NCBI GenBank assembly: GCA_964613585.1
Contig: CAZTHL010000002.1
Location: forward strand, 1 to 64,000
DNA: 64,000 nt
Source of the DNA: CAZTHL01 sp964613585
GTDB lineage: Bacteria; Pseudomonadota; Alphaproteobacteria; DSM-16000; Inquilinaceae
Reading direction: 5' to 3'
Position numbers and translations under genes: made by a program. Below are positions 1 to 8,802 of the stretch, piece by piece (position 1 is the stretch's first letter; every line of letters begins with the position of its first letter). Below the pieces are notes generated by a model. The model was not told where the DNA came from. It was given only the letters and a program-made list of their open reading frames with translations, and searched no databases.

Positions 1-1804
1 CTTGGGGAAAGGCGAGCACCAGCCCGATGATCAGGCTGCCCAGGACCAGCCGCCAGTGGTCGGTCAGCGGAAGCAGCCAGGCTTCGAGGAGGGACAGGGC
101 GGCGGCGCCGACGATCGGTCCACTGACCGTCTGGACTCCGCCGAGAAGCACCATGGCGAGCGCGTCGACGGAGGTCGGGATTCCCAGTACGGCGGGATCG
201 ATGCTGCCCTTGGAAAAGGCGTAGAGCCCGCCGGCGAGTCCTGCCGCCGCGCCGGCAAGGCCGAAGGCGCTCCAGCGGAGCCCGCGCACGGGCAGACCGA
301 TCGCTTCGGCATGGTCGGCATGGTCCCGGCCGGCCCGCAACGCGAAGCCCCAGGGAGCCAGGCTTGCCGTCCGCAGCAGCATGATGCCCCCGCCTGCCAG
401 CGTGAGCGTGAGGTAGTAGAAGACAGTCCCGTCGGCCCACGCGGCCGGCCAAATCCCGAACAGGCCGTTGTCGCCGCCGGTGATGGTCGTCCATTGCACG
501 GCGGTTGACCACAGGATCTGCGCGAAGGCGAGAGTCAGCATGGCAAGATAGACGCCGGAGAGGCGCACGCAGAACCAGCCGAACACAAGGCCCGCGGTGG
601 CGGCGAGGGCCGGGGCCGCCAGCAGGCCGGACACCATGCCGGCATCGGCGTGCTCGACCAGCAGCGCCGCGGCGTAGGCGCCGAGCCCGAAATAGGCGGC
701 GTGGCCGAAGGAGATCATGCCGCCGATGCCCATCAGCAGGTTGAGGCTGAGGGCGAACAGCGCGAAAATAACCACCTCGGTCAGCAGGTCGAGGGTGTAC
801 GGGCCGGCCAGCCACGGCGCCGCCAGCAGCCCGCCCGCCACGGCGACGGCCGCAGTGCGTGCGCCGGCTGCCCAGGGACGCAGCGTTCGGCCGCCGGCGA
901 AGGCGCCGGCGCGGGCCGGCTCGCGCCGCCCCAGCAGGCCCGCCGGCCGAATCGTCAGCACGACCGCCATGACCAGGAAGGAGAGCACGAGCGTGATCTT
1001 CGGCAGCACCAGGATGCCGAAGGCCTGCAGCTGGCCGATGAGGAGAGCGGCCAGGAAGGCGCCCGGGACGCTGCCGAGACCGCCGATGACGGTAATCACG
1101 AAGGCCTGGACGATGACGCTAACGTCCATGGCGGGGCTCGCCGGCTGCCGCGGGGTATCGAGCGCTCCGGCGAGGCCGGCGAGCGCGGTGCCAAGGAAGA
1201 CGGCGCCCGTGAACAGGAGCGCCTGATTGACTCCAAGGGCCGCCACCATCTCCCGGTCCTCGGTTGCCGCTCGCACCAGCACACCCCAGCGGGTCCGGTG
1301 GAACAGGAGCGACAGGCCGATCAGCACCAGCGGACCCAGCGCGATCATCAGCAGGTCGTGCTGCGGAAAGCGCTGGCCAAGGATCGTCACGGCGCCTTCG
1401 AGGCCTGGCGCCCGCGGCCCCAGCCGGTCCTCCGGACCCCAGATCAGCAGGACGAGGTCTTGCACCACCAGGACGACGCCGAAGGTGGCCAGCAGCTGGA
1501 ACAGCTCCGGCGCCCTGTAGATGCGGCGGAGCAGCAGGACCTCCATGACCGTTCCCAGGAGGCCGGCGGCGATGGTTGCCATGACCACGGCCACCCAGAA
1601 CCCGGGGACCGGGCCCAGCGTGTCCATCAACGGGCCGGTCAGCGTGACCGCGAGGTAGGCCCCGATCATGTAGAAGGAGCCATGGGCGAAATTGACGATC
1701 CGGGTCACCCCGAAGACGATCGTCAGCCCGCAGGCGATCAGGAACAACTGGCTGGCGGCTGCCAGCCCGTTCAGAGCCTGGATGAAGAGGAACGCCGGAT
1801 CCAT
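1..1804 (-). CDS. Fused LivH-LivM branched-chain amino acid-type ABC transporter permease (3' end outside window)
   Basis: Reading the minus strand from the ATG at 1804 gives one uninterrupted frame of 601 codons that is still open at base 1. The first ~290 residues are a complete LivH-type permease (NFAHGS near residue 40, then several hydrophobic helices, ending in the typical RPAGLLGRR). The frame continues without a stop through a ~35-residue basic/alanine-rich linker into a LivM-type permease (SFGHAAYFGLGAYAAALL, later GGDNGLFG). LivH and LivM are normally two proteins that pair in the inner membrane; here they are joined. The protein probably ends a few residues past the edge. The binding protein lies 74 bp upstream on the same strand; ATPase genes (livG/livF) would be expected beyond base 1. 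Substrate is not determinable. Confidence 0.88.
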   Translation of the reverse strand, partial: MDPAFLFIQALNGLAAASQLFLIACGLTIVFGVTRIVNFAHGSFYMIGAYLAVTLTGPLMDTLGPVPGFWVAVVMATIAAGLLGTVMEVLLLRRIYRAPELFQLLATFGVVLVVQDLVLLIWGPEDRLGPRAPGLEGAVTILGQRFPQHDLLMIALGPLVLIGLSLLFHRTRWGVLVRAATEDREMVAALGVNQALLFTGAVFLGTALAGLAGALDTPRQPASPAMDVSVIVQAFVITVIGGLGSVPGAFLAALLIGQLQAFGILVLPKITLVLSFLVMAVVLTIRPAGLLGRREPARAGAFAGGRTLRPWAAGARTAAVAVAGGLLAAPWLAGPYTLDLLTEVVIFALFALSLNLLMGIGGMISFGHAAYFGLGAYAAALLVEHADAGMVSGLLAAPALAATAGLVFGWFCVRLSGVYLAMLTLAFAQILWSTAVQWTTITGGDNGLFGIWPAAWADGTVFYYLTLTLAGGGIMLLRTASLAPWGFALRAGRDHADHAEAIGLPVRGLRWSAFGLAGAAAGLAGGLYAFSKGSIDPAVLGIPTSVDALAMVLLGGVQTVSGPIVGAAALSLLEAWLLPLTDHWRLVLGSLIIGLVLAFPQ

Positions 1805-1878
1805 CGCGCGTCAGGGCGGCCGGGCCGCCTCGCCCTCGGCCCGTCCGACAGAGCGACAGGACGGATTGGTCTCAGCTC

Positions 1879-3105
1879 TCACTCATGGCCGCGGGCGGCC
1901 AGGACCTCAGCCTCGGACGGCAGATAATCGGCGCCGTCGGCGTAGCGCCAGTCGACCATGATCGGGCGCCCTGTGTCCTCGTCCCGGCCGAGCCGGCCGA
2001 CATAGGCGCCCATCGTCGATTGATGGTCGAGCGCGCGCATGCGGATCGGTCCGATCGGCGTGACGATCTCCAGGCCTTCCAGCGCCGCGATCATGGCATC
2101 GGTCTCGGTGGAGCCGGCCTCCTCGATCGTGGCGGCGATCATGTGCAGGGTGATGTAGCCGACCAGGGAGCCCAGCCGGGGATCCTCCTGCCAGCGCACA
2201 TGATAGCCGCGGACAAAGGCCTCGTGCGCCGGGTCCTCGATCGCGTACCAGGGATAGCCGGTGACGATCCAGCCGACCGGCGCCTCCTCGCTCAGCGGAC
2301 GCAGCCACTCCGGCTCGCCGGTCAGCAGGCTGAGCACCTGCCGGCCGTCGAACAGGCCCCGGATGTCGCCCTCGCGTACGAATTGCGCCAGATCCGGCCC
2401 GAACAGGGCGTTGAAGATGCCGTCCGGATTCGCCTGCAGGATCGCTTGTATGGTGGTCCCGGCGTCGATCTGGCCGAGCGCCGGATACTGCTCGACCACC
2501 ACCTCGGCCTCCGGGGCCTGCCGCTCCAGGAGGTCCTTGAAGCTTTCCGCCGCCGACAGCCCATACTCGTAGTTCGGCGCGATGACGGCCCAGCGCGTCA
2601 CGTCAAGGTCCCTGGCCGCGTCCACCAGCATGGCGGTCTGCATGCGCGTGTTCGGGCGTATACGAAAGGTGTACTCGCTGAACTCGCGCATGGTGAGGGC
2701 GTCGGTCAGCGGCTCGGCCGCCACGAACAGGACCTCCCGCCGGGTGGCGAGATCGGAGACGGCGAGCCCGACATTCGACAGGAAGGTGCCAAAGAGCAGC
2801 ACCACGTCCTCTCGTGTGAGCAGCTCGCGAGCGACCCGCACCGCGTCCCCGGAGGTGCCGCCATCATCGCGCGAGACGATCTCCAGTGGCCGCCCAAGGA
2901 CGCCGCCCCGGCTGTTGATCTCTTCCTGAGCGAGGCGGAAACCTTGCCGATAGGGCACCGTGAACGCGGCGATTCGGCTGTAGCTGTTCAACTCGCCGAG
3001 CCGGATGGCATCCTGGGCGGCCGCCGGAGCCGGGTACTGGCTCGTCGCGACGGCGAGGGCGAGGGTGACGACCGCGAACGCTAGCTGGCGAAGCGAAGGG
3101 ACCAT
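1879..3105 (-). CDS. Periplasmic ABC substrate-binding protein, amide/branched-chain amino acid family
   Basis: A 408-residue Peripla_BP_6-type (LivJ/UrtA/AmiC-like) receptor. It begins with a signal peptide (hydrophobic stretch ending APAAAQ), followed by the mature start DAIRLGELNSYSR and the family hallmarks QGFRLAQEEINSRGGVLGRPLEIV and GTFLSNVGLAVSDLA. The ATG at 3105 is chosen because a signal peptide follows at once and GGGAG lies upstream; the frame stays open further upstream but codes for low-complexity sequence. It should capture the ligand for the fused permease downstream. Ligand identity is unknown: it could be an amide, urea, an amino acid or an aromatic acid. Confidence 0.88.
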   Translation of the reverse strand: MVPSLRQLAFAVVTLALAVATSQYPAPAAAQDAIRLGELNSYSRIAAFTVPYRQGFRLAQEEINSRGGVLGRPLEIVSRDDGGTSGDAVRVARELLTREDVVLLFGTFLSNVGLAVSDLATRREVLFVAAEPLTDALTMREFSEYTFRIRPNTRMQTAMLVDAARDLDVTRWAVIAPNYEYGLSAAESFKDLLERQAPEAEVVVEQYPALGQIDAGTTIQAILQANPDGIFNALFGPDLAQFVREGDIRGLFDGRQVLSLLTGEPEWLRPLSEEAPVGWIVTGYPWYAIEDPAHEAFVRGYHVRWQEDPRLGSLVGYITLHMIAATIEEAGSTETDAMIAALEGLEIVTPIGPIRMRALDHQSTMGAYVGRLGRDEDTGRPIMVDWRYADGADYLPSEAEVLAARGHE

Positions 3106-3317
3106 CGGCGTGGGCTCCCGGTCGATGAGGAGGAGGCGGGGCGGCAACCCCTGGACACGACACATGCCAGAAACGCTAGCATACCTTCCCGGGGGCGTCG
3201 CGGGCGCACCGGCCTTGCGCATGATGCCCGACGATCGTGGTAGCCGTTGCCTCAAGGCCGTCCAGCCACCAGACCAAGGTGGCGTGGTCGTCTTGCCCGC
3301 TGGTGTAGGATGCCGCC

Positions 3318-4139
3318 ATGCGTGCCCGACAAGCGCTCCTCGCTTGCCTGATGCTGCTCGGCGGGCCGGTCGCTTCGGCCGCCTGCGGGCCCGAGGTGCC
3401 CTGCCGCGTGCCGCTTGGTGAGTACCGCGCTGCGCCGCCGCCCGGATGGAGCGGCGAGGGCATGCTGGCGGCGGCCATCTACTTCCACGGCTGGCAGGAT
3501 TCAGCGGCCGGGGTGATGGGGAACAGCCCCCTGCGCGCGGCATTCGCCGACGCCGGCGTGTTGCTGATCGCCCCCGACGGTCTCGAGGGAAGCTGGGCGC
3601 ATCAGGGCTCCCCCAGCGACGCACGAGACGAGATCCTTTTCCTTGATCAGGTGCGCGAGGATGTGCTTCGGCGCTGGCCGGTCGATGAGGGCCGGCTCTG
3701 GCTCAGCGGTTTCAGCCAGGGCGGCTCCATGGCCTGGGACCTGGCCTGCCGGCGCGGCGCCGACTATGCGGCCGTGGCGCCGGTCGCCGGCGCGTTCTGG
3801 GAGCCGCTGCCGGAGGAGTGTCCCGGCGGGCCGGTGCCGATGCGCCATGTCCACGGCTTCACCGACCGGACCGTGCCGCTCGAGGGGCGACCGATCCGAC
3901 AGGTGTTCCATCAGGGCGATGTCTTTGCTGGCCTTGATCTCTGGCGGGGCCTGAACGGCTGCGACGACCGTCCGGACGCGTTCGTGACGGAGGGGAACCT
4001 TCATTGCCGGATCTGGTCGGCCTGCGGCAGCGGGCACGAGGTGCGCTTCTGCCTGCACCCGGGTGGCCATGTCCTTCCGGACGGCTTCGTCGCCGGGGCG
4101 TGGGGCTGGGTCCGGGAGGTGACGGGCGGGCGTCCATAA
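3318..4139 (+). CDS. Secreted alpha/beta-hydrolase of the PHB depolymerase/feruloyl esterase (LpqC-like) family
   Basis: 273 residues with an N-terminal signal peptide (hydrophobic core then SASA/C region). The alpha/beta-hydrolase signature is clear: nucleophile elbow GFSQGGS, a likely acid in HGFTDRTVP and a C-terminal histidine in HPGGHVLPDG. YFHGWQDSAAG near the start resembles the oxyanion loop of this family. Several cysteines (CGPEVPC, CGSGHEVRFC) suggest disulfides in the periplasm or outside the cell. Family members cleave polyhydroxybutyrate or aromatic esters; which applies here is not shown by sequence. It stands alone on the plus strand between two minus-strand groups and converges on the acyl-CoA dehydrogenase with a 30 bp gap. 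Confidence 0.85.
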   Translation: MRARQALLACLMLLGGPVASAACGPEVPCRVPLGEYRAAPPPGWSGEGMLAAAIYFHGWQDSAAGVMGNSPLRAAFADAGVLLIAPDGLEGSWAHQGSPSDARDEILFLDQVREDVLRRWPVDEGRLWLSGFSQGGSMAWDLACRRGADYAAVAPVAGAFWEPLPEECPGGPVPMRHVHGFTDRTVPLEGRPIRQVFHQGDVFAGLDLWRGLNGCDDRPDAFVTEGNLHCRIWSACGSGHEVRFCLHPGGHVLPDGFVAGAWGWVREVTGGRP

Positions 4140-4169
4140 GGGCGGGGACCGGAGTGCGCGCGCTCGAGG

Positions 4170-5357
4170 TCAGAAGGACCGCGGCAGCTTGAGCACGTGC
4201 TCGGCGATATAGGACAGGATGAGGTTCGTCGAGATCGGCGCGACCTGGTAAAGGCGCGTCTCCCGGAACTTGCGCTCCACATCATACTCCTCGGCAAAGC
4301 CGTAGCCGCCATGGGTCTGCAGGCACATGTCGGCGGCACGCCACGAGGCTTCGGAGGCCAGCAGCTTGGCCATGTTCGCCTCGGCGCCGCTGGGCCGGCC
4401 GGCGTCGTAGAGGGCGGCGGCCCGGTAGACCATCAGCCGCGCCGCCTCGGCCTCGGCGAAGGCGCGCGCAATCGGGAACTGAACGCCCTGGTTCTGGCCG
4501 ATCGGCCGGCCGAACACCTGGCGGTCGGCGGCGTAGTCGCGGGCCGTCTCGACGAACCAGCGGGCGTCGCCGATGCACTCCGCGGCGATCAGGATCCGTT
4601 CGGCGTTGAGCCCGTCCAGGAGATAGCGAAATCCCTTGCCCTCCTCGCCGATCCGGTGGGCCGCGGGCACGTCCAGGCCGTCGAAGAACACCTCGGTGGT
4701 GGCATGGTTGAGCATCGTGCGGATCGGCTCGATGCGCAGCCGATCAGCCGGTGCCTCGCGCAGATCGATCAGGAACAGGGACAGTCCGTCGCTCCGCTTG
4801 GCGACCCGGTCGGCCGGCGTGGTCCGCGCCAGCAGAAGCATCAGGTCGGAATGCTCCGCCCGCGACGTCCAGACCTTCTGACCGTGGATCCGGTAGCAGT
4901 CCCCGTCACGTCGGGCCGTGGTGCGTATGCTGAGCGTGTCGGTGCCTGCGGTGGGCTCGGTGACGCCGAAGGCCTGAAGGCGCAGCGCGCCCGACGCGAT
5001 GGCCGGCAGCCACGCGGCCTTCTGGCCCTCGCTGCCGTGCTTCAGGAGCGCGCCCATGATGTACATCTGGGCATGACAGGCACCGCCGTTCGACCCGCTG
5101 GCGTGCACCTCCTCGAGGATCACCGCCGCCTCGGTCAGGCCAAGGCCGCTGCCGCCATAGGCCTCGGGAATCAGGGCCGCCAGCATGCCGGCATCCTGCA
5201 TGGCCTCGACAAATTCGGCGGGATAGCGCCGCTCACGGTCGAGCCGCCGCCAGTAGGCTCCGGGAAAGCGGCCGCACAGTGCCCGCACGCTCTCGCGGAT
5301 CTGCCGGATCTCCGGCGTGTCGGCGCTCTGACGATCGAGCAGCGCGTCGAGGCTCAC
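4170..5357 (-). CDS. Acyl-CoA dehydrogenase family protein
   Basis: 395 residues, the usual length for the flavoprotein acyl-CoA dehydrogenases, which make an alpha,beta-double bond in acyl-CoA and pass electrons to ETF. Visible family features are the N-terminal helical domain (PEAYGGSGLG), the middle beta-domain with GVTEPTAGTDTLSI, and the C-terminal FAD/CoA domain with RQVFGRPIGQNQGVQ and QTHGGYGFAEEYDVERKFRETRLYQ split by the expected spacing; the last part usually contacts the flavin. Its start is 16 bp downstream of the MFS gene, so the two are probably co-transcribed. The actual acyl substrate cannot be read from sequence. Confidence 0.92.
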   Translation of the reverse strand: MSLDALLDRQSADTPEIRQIRESVRALCGRFPGAYWRRLDRERRYPAEFVEAMQDAGMLAALIPEAYGGSGLGLTEAAVILEEVHASGSNGGACHAQMYIMGALLKHGSEGQKAAWLPAIASGALRLQAFGVTEPTAGTDTLSIRTTARRDGDCYRIHGQKVWTSRAEHSDLMLLLARTTPADRVAKRSDGLSLFLIDLREAPADRLRIEPIRTMLNHATTEVFFDGLDVPAAHRIGEEGKGFRYLLDGLNAERILIAAECIGDARWFVETARDYAADRQVFGRPIGQNQGVQFPIARAFAEAEAARLMVYRAAALYDAGRPSGAEANMAKLLASEASWRAADMCLQTHGGYGFAEEYDVERKFRETRLYQVAPISTNLILSYIAEHVLKLPRSF

Positions 5358-5373
5358 CGCGTGCCCTCGTCGC

Positions 5374-6594
5374 TTATTCGGCGGTCTCGACCACCGCCCG
5401 GCGACGCTCCCGCATCAGCACCGCCCCCGCCAGGAGGAGCACGGCCATCGGGTAGACGGCGGAGATCTGGTAGAGCTGCTCCAAGGGAAACAGGTCCCGG
5501 AGCGTGCCGATGAGGAAGGTGCCGAGGCCGACACCGGTCATCAGCGAGGCGATCATCATGGAGGAGACCCAGGCGGTATGCTCCTCGAAGCGCTGCGAGA
5601 CGAGCGTGATGCACAGCGGAAAGAAGGCCGAGCAGGCGAGGCCGGCAAAGGCGAACAGGGCCACGCCCAGGGCCGGCGTCTCAGCCAGCGGCATGAGCAG
5701 GAAGGCGAGGATCATCAAGGCGGGCATGGCCAGCCAGATCGGCGTGCCGGGCAGCCGGACCAGCAGGGCCGCAACGAGCAGCCGGCCGAGCACCATGGCG
5801 GTCCAGAAGATTGACAGCGCCGAGCCGGCCACGCTATCGGGCAGCGCCTTGACCTCGCTCAGGTAGATCACCGCCCAGTTGCTGAACGTGCCCTCTGCGA
5901 AGGCGTAGAGCACGGCGATGAGGACGAAGCTCCAGAACACCGGAGAGCGCAGAGGACCGGCTGACGGCGCACCAACTCCGCCCTCGGCAACCCGGCCGTC
6001 ATCCCGCGGCAAGGCGACCACCACCGCCGCCACCGCCATGATCAGGCAGAGCGCCAGCAGCAGGAGCGGGAAGCCGTACCAGAGGTTGGCCGTGACGAAG
6101 GGATTGCCGATCTGCGGCCCAACGGCCAGCCCGGCGCCGAACAGGGTATGGGCGGCGACGACCGCGGCATCCTTCTTGGCCTTGAAGAAGATCGGCGGAT
6201 AGCTGTTGAGCGGCGCGCCGAACAGCCCGAAACCGATGCCGAGGGCGGCCGTCCCCAGCAGGACCACCGGATAGGCGGCCGCCTCCGGCACCGCCGCGCT
6301 CAGAGCGAGCAGTAGCTGCGAGGACGCATTGCCGATCAGTGCCAGGACAAGCAGCGTCTTGAGCCCGAGCCGCCGGGCCAGGACGCCGCCCAGGACGGCC
6401 GCCGCGGCGACGAAGGCGACCTGGGGCAGGAAGATGGCCCCGTACTGGGCGTTGCTCAGCCCGACGTCCTGGATGAGCACCGCGCTCAGCGCCGGGAAGC
6501 TGACCAGGGTCAGCCCCTGAAGCAGGGCCGCGCCGTAGAGCACGACCACCGGCGCTGAGATCCGGCCAAAGGCCGGGGACGCGATGCCTGCCAT
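5374..6594 (-). CDS. MFS transporter, about 12 transmembrane segments
   Basis: 406 residues of strongly hydrophobic sequence with regularly spaced helices and a glycine-rich MFS pattern (LARRLGLKTLLVLAL after the second helix). Helices 1-6 and 7-12 are separated by a hydrophilic loop around residues 205-225 (RDDGRVAEGGVGAPSAG). A purine-rich Shine-Dalgarno (GAGGACC) precedes the ATG at 6594. It lies between the DoxX-NDH-2 fusion (31 bp upstream) and the acyl-CoA dehydrogenase (16 bp downstream), in what reads as one transcription unit. It could import a carbohydrate or organic acid used by the surrounding enzymes; that is inference, as no substrate motif was recognised. Confidence 0.88.
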   Translation of the reverse strand: MAGIASPAFGRISAPVVVLYGAALLQGLTLVSFPALSAVLIQDVGLSNAQYGAIFLPQVAFVAAAAVLGGVLARRLGLKTLLVLALIGNASSQLLLALSAAVPEAAAYPVVLLGTAALGIGFGLFGAPLNSYPPIFFKAKKDAAVVAAHTLFGAGLAVGPQIGNPFVTANLWYGFPLLLLALCLIMAVAAVVVALPRDDGRVAEGGVGAPSAGPLRSPVFWSFVLIAVLYAFAEGTFSNWAVIYLSEVKALPDSVAGSALSIFWTAMVLGRLLVAALLVRLPGTPIWLAMPALMILAFLLMPLAETPALGVALFAFAGLACSAFFPLCITLVSQRFEEHTAWVSSMMIASLMTGVGLGTFLIGTLRDLFPLEQLYQISAVYPMAVLLLAGAVLMRERRRAVVETAE

Positions 6595-6625
6595 GGAGGT
6601 CCTCGTTGTCGGACCGGGCGAAGGT

Positions 6626-8755
6626 CTAGCTGCCCTCGCCGGTGATGAGGCGCGTGCTGCGCTTGAAGGTCAGATAGGCCCAGAACCACTCGAGGGCCAC
6701 GGCGATCCGGTTTCGGGCGCCGACCAGGAAGTAAACGTGGACCAAGCCCCACAGCCACCAAGCCAGCGCCCCGCTGAGCCTGAGCCAGCCGAAGTCGACC
6801 ACGGCGGCGGCTCGGCCGATGGTGGCGAGGTTGCCCATGTGGACGTATCGATAGGGCGCGGGCGGTCGGCGACCCTCCAGCCGGGCCTTGAGCACGCGCG
6901 CCACATGGCCGCCCTGCTGCTTGGCCGCCGGCGCCAGACCCGGCACCGGCTTGCCGTCCCAGGCTTCGGACAGGGCCGTGTCGCCGATGGCGAAGATCTC
7001 GGGATGACCGGGCACCGACAGATCCGGCCCGACCTTGAGGCGTCCCGACCGGTCGCTCTCGCCGTCGATCCATTTGGCGGCGGGGGAGGCGGCGACGCCG
7101 GCCGCCCAGAACACGGTGCGCGCGCCGATCCGCTCACCCTTGACGGTGATCCCGAGCTCGTCGACCTCCTCGACCATGCTGTCGAGCATCACCTCGACGC
7201 CGAGCCGCTCGAGCGACGTCTTGGTCCTGGCCGACAGGCTTTCCGGGAACGGTGGAAGCAGCCGCGGGGCGGCCTGGACCAGCAGGACGCGCGCCTGCAC
7301 CGGGTCGATGTTGCGGAACTCCCGGGCCATGCCATGCCGGGCCAGTTCCGCGATGGCGCCGGCTAGCTCCACACCGGTGGGGCCGCCGCCGACCACGGCG
7401 AAGGTCATCAGGTCGCGCTGCTCTTGCGGATCCGTGCTGTTCTCGGCCTGCTCGAAGGCGAGCAGGATGCGGCGGCGGATCTCCGTCGCGTCGTCGATCT
7501 TCTTCAAGCCCGGCGCATAAGGCTCCCAGTGATCCTTGCCGAAGTAGCTGTGGCGGGCGCCGGTGGCCAACACAAGGGTGTCATAGGGCACGCGGGAGTC
7601 GCCCATAAGGACCTCCCGGCGCTCGGTGTCGACGCCGGTGACCCGGCCGAGCAGGACTCGAACGTTCGGCTGCTCGCGGAACATGGTGCGGATCGGCACC
7701 GCGATGTCGGCCGGCGACAGCGCCGCGGTGGCGACTTGGTAGAGGAGCGGCTGGAACAGATGATAATTGCGTCGGTCGATCAGCGTGACCCGGCAGGGGG
7801 CGTGCACCAGCTTGCGCGCCAGCACCGTGCCGCCGAAGCCGGCGCCGACGATCACCACATGTGGCAGACGGCTCCACTCGGACGCCGGCAGGTCGTCGAT
7901 CAGCGGAAACCGGCTGCGGATGTAGCGGCTGATCGCATGGTCGGCCGACAACGGCCCGGGTCCGCGCAGCAGGATCAGCGCAAGCACCAGAGTGAAGTAG
8001 ATGTGATCGGGCTGCTGGGCCGTGCTCATCTGGATCGCCACGGTGAGGGCGATCAGCGGCAGGCACGACAGCCGGGTGGCGAGGCCGATCGCCAGGAGCA
8101 CCGGAAAGATGTGCTGAGCAAGCATGAGCAGATCGGACATCTGGCCGGCGCCGTGGAGGCCGATCATGAGGAACGACCAGGCGATCCAGATCCGGAAGGC
8201 GAGCATGTAGACCGGCTCGCCGTAGCGGCGCAGGGTCTGGCCGATGGCGCTCAGGGTGCGCGCGAAGGGCAGCGCCGTCTCCCCGAAGCCGCGGCCGATG
8301 GCGCGGTCGAGCGCAATTGGTCCGGCGCCCATGACCAGGTACCAGCCACACAGGATGGCCTGGAACTCCTGAGCGACCACCTGCACGTAAAACAGCTCGT
8401 AGGCCAAGGCCACGAGCAGCAGCAGCAACGCGCCGAAGCGAGTGCCAAGGCCAAGCGCCAGGAGGATCGGCCCGACCAGCTCGATGCCGGTGTTGAGCCA
8501 GGCCCAGGTCAGCGGGTCGAGGCCGGGCACCGGATACTCCGTGGCGGCCAGGACCTTCGCGGTTTCCCAGTTGGTGATCTTGTACCAACCGGACACCCAA
8601 AAGGCCTGGGCGAGCCATAGCCGGATGAAGAGGTCGAGGAGCGGCATCAGACCGCGCTCGCTGACCCGGAACAGGTCCTCGGCCCAGGTCACCCAGTGCG
8701 TGACCCTGCTGCTGCCGTGAGAGGGGGGCGCCCCCGCGGCCACCATGTCGGTCAT
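6626..8755 (-). CDS. DoxX-domain membrane protein fused to type II NADH dehydrogenase
   Basis: 709 residues in two halves. Residues ~30-290 are membrane-embedded and look like two DoxX-type four-helix units (first around FWVSGWYKITNW and LGLGTRFGALLLLLVALAYE, second around FRIWIAWSFLMIGLHGAGQ and IGLATRLSCLPLIALTVAIQ). Residues ~298-709 are an NDH-2/FAD-dependent pyridine nucleotide-disulfide oxidoreductase, with FAD loop GAGFGGTVLARKL at ~304 and NAD loop VGGGPTGVELAG. NDH-2 oxidises NADH and reduces quinone without pumping protons. DoxX units occur beside thiosulfate:quinone and other quinone-linked enzymes and may anchor or link the enzyme to the quinone pool (inference). Its 3' neighbour is the MFS gene; the VOC gene is 47 bp upstream. 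Confidence 0.9.
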   Translation of the reverse strand: MTDMVAAGAPPSHGSSRVTHWVTWAEDLFRVSERGLMPLLDLFIRLWLAQAFWVSGWYKITNWETAKVLAATEYPVPGLDPLTWAWLNTGIELVGPILLALGLGTRFGALLLLLVALAYELFYVQVVAQEFQAILCGWYLVMGAGPIALDRAIGRGFGETALPFARTLSAIGQTLRRYGEPVYMLAFRIWIAWSFLMIGLHGAGQMSDLLMLAQHIFPVLLAIGLATRLSCLPLIALTVAIQMSTAQQPDHIYFTLVLALILLRGPGPLSADHAISRYIRSRFPLIDDLPASEWSRLPHVVIVGAGFGGTVLARKLVHAPCRVTLIDRRNYHLFQPLLYQVATAALSPADIAVPIRTMFREQPNVRVLLGRVTGVDTERREVLMGDSRVPYDTLVLATGARHSYFGKDHWEPYAPGLKKIDDATEIRRRILLAFEQAENSTDPQEQRDLMTFAVVGGGPTGVELAGAIAELARHGMAREFRNIDPVQARVLLVQAAPRLLPPFPESLSARTKTSLERLGVEVMLDSMVEEVDELGITVKGERIGARTVFWAAGVAASPAAKWIDGESDRSGRLKVGPDLSVPGHPEIFAIGDTALSEAWDGKPVPGLAPAAKQQGGHVARVLKARLEGRRPPAPYRYVHMGNLATIGRAAAVVDFGWLRLSGALAWWLWGLVHVYFLVGARNRIAVALEWFWAYLTFKRSTRLITGEGS

Positions 8756-8802
8756 TGAGGTCCTCCGCCGCTGAATGAGCGGTCGATCGGTTTCGGTACG
8801 GC

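Noticed and set aside
650..1927. A 425-codon plus-strand frame over the first kilobases
   Set aside because: It is antisense to the LivH-LivM permease, whose motifs are unmistakable; the plus-strand translation is Q/R/G-rich low-complexity sequence.
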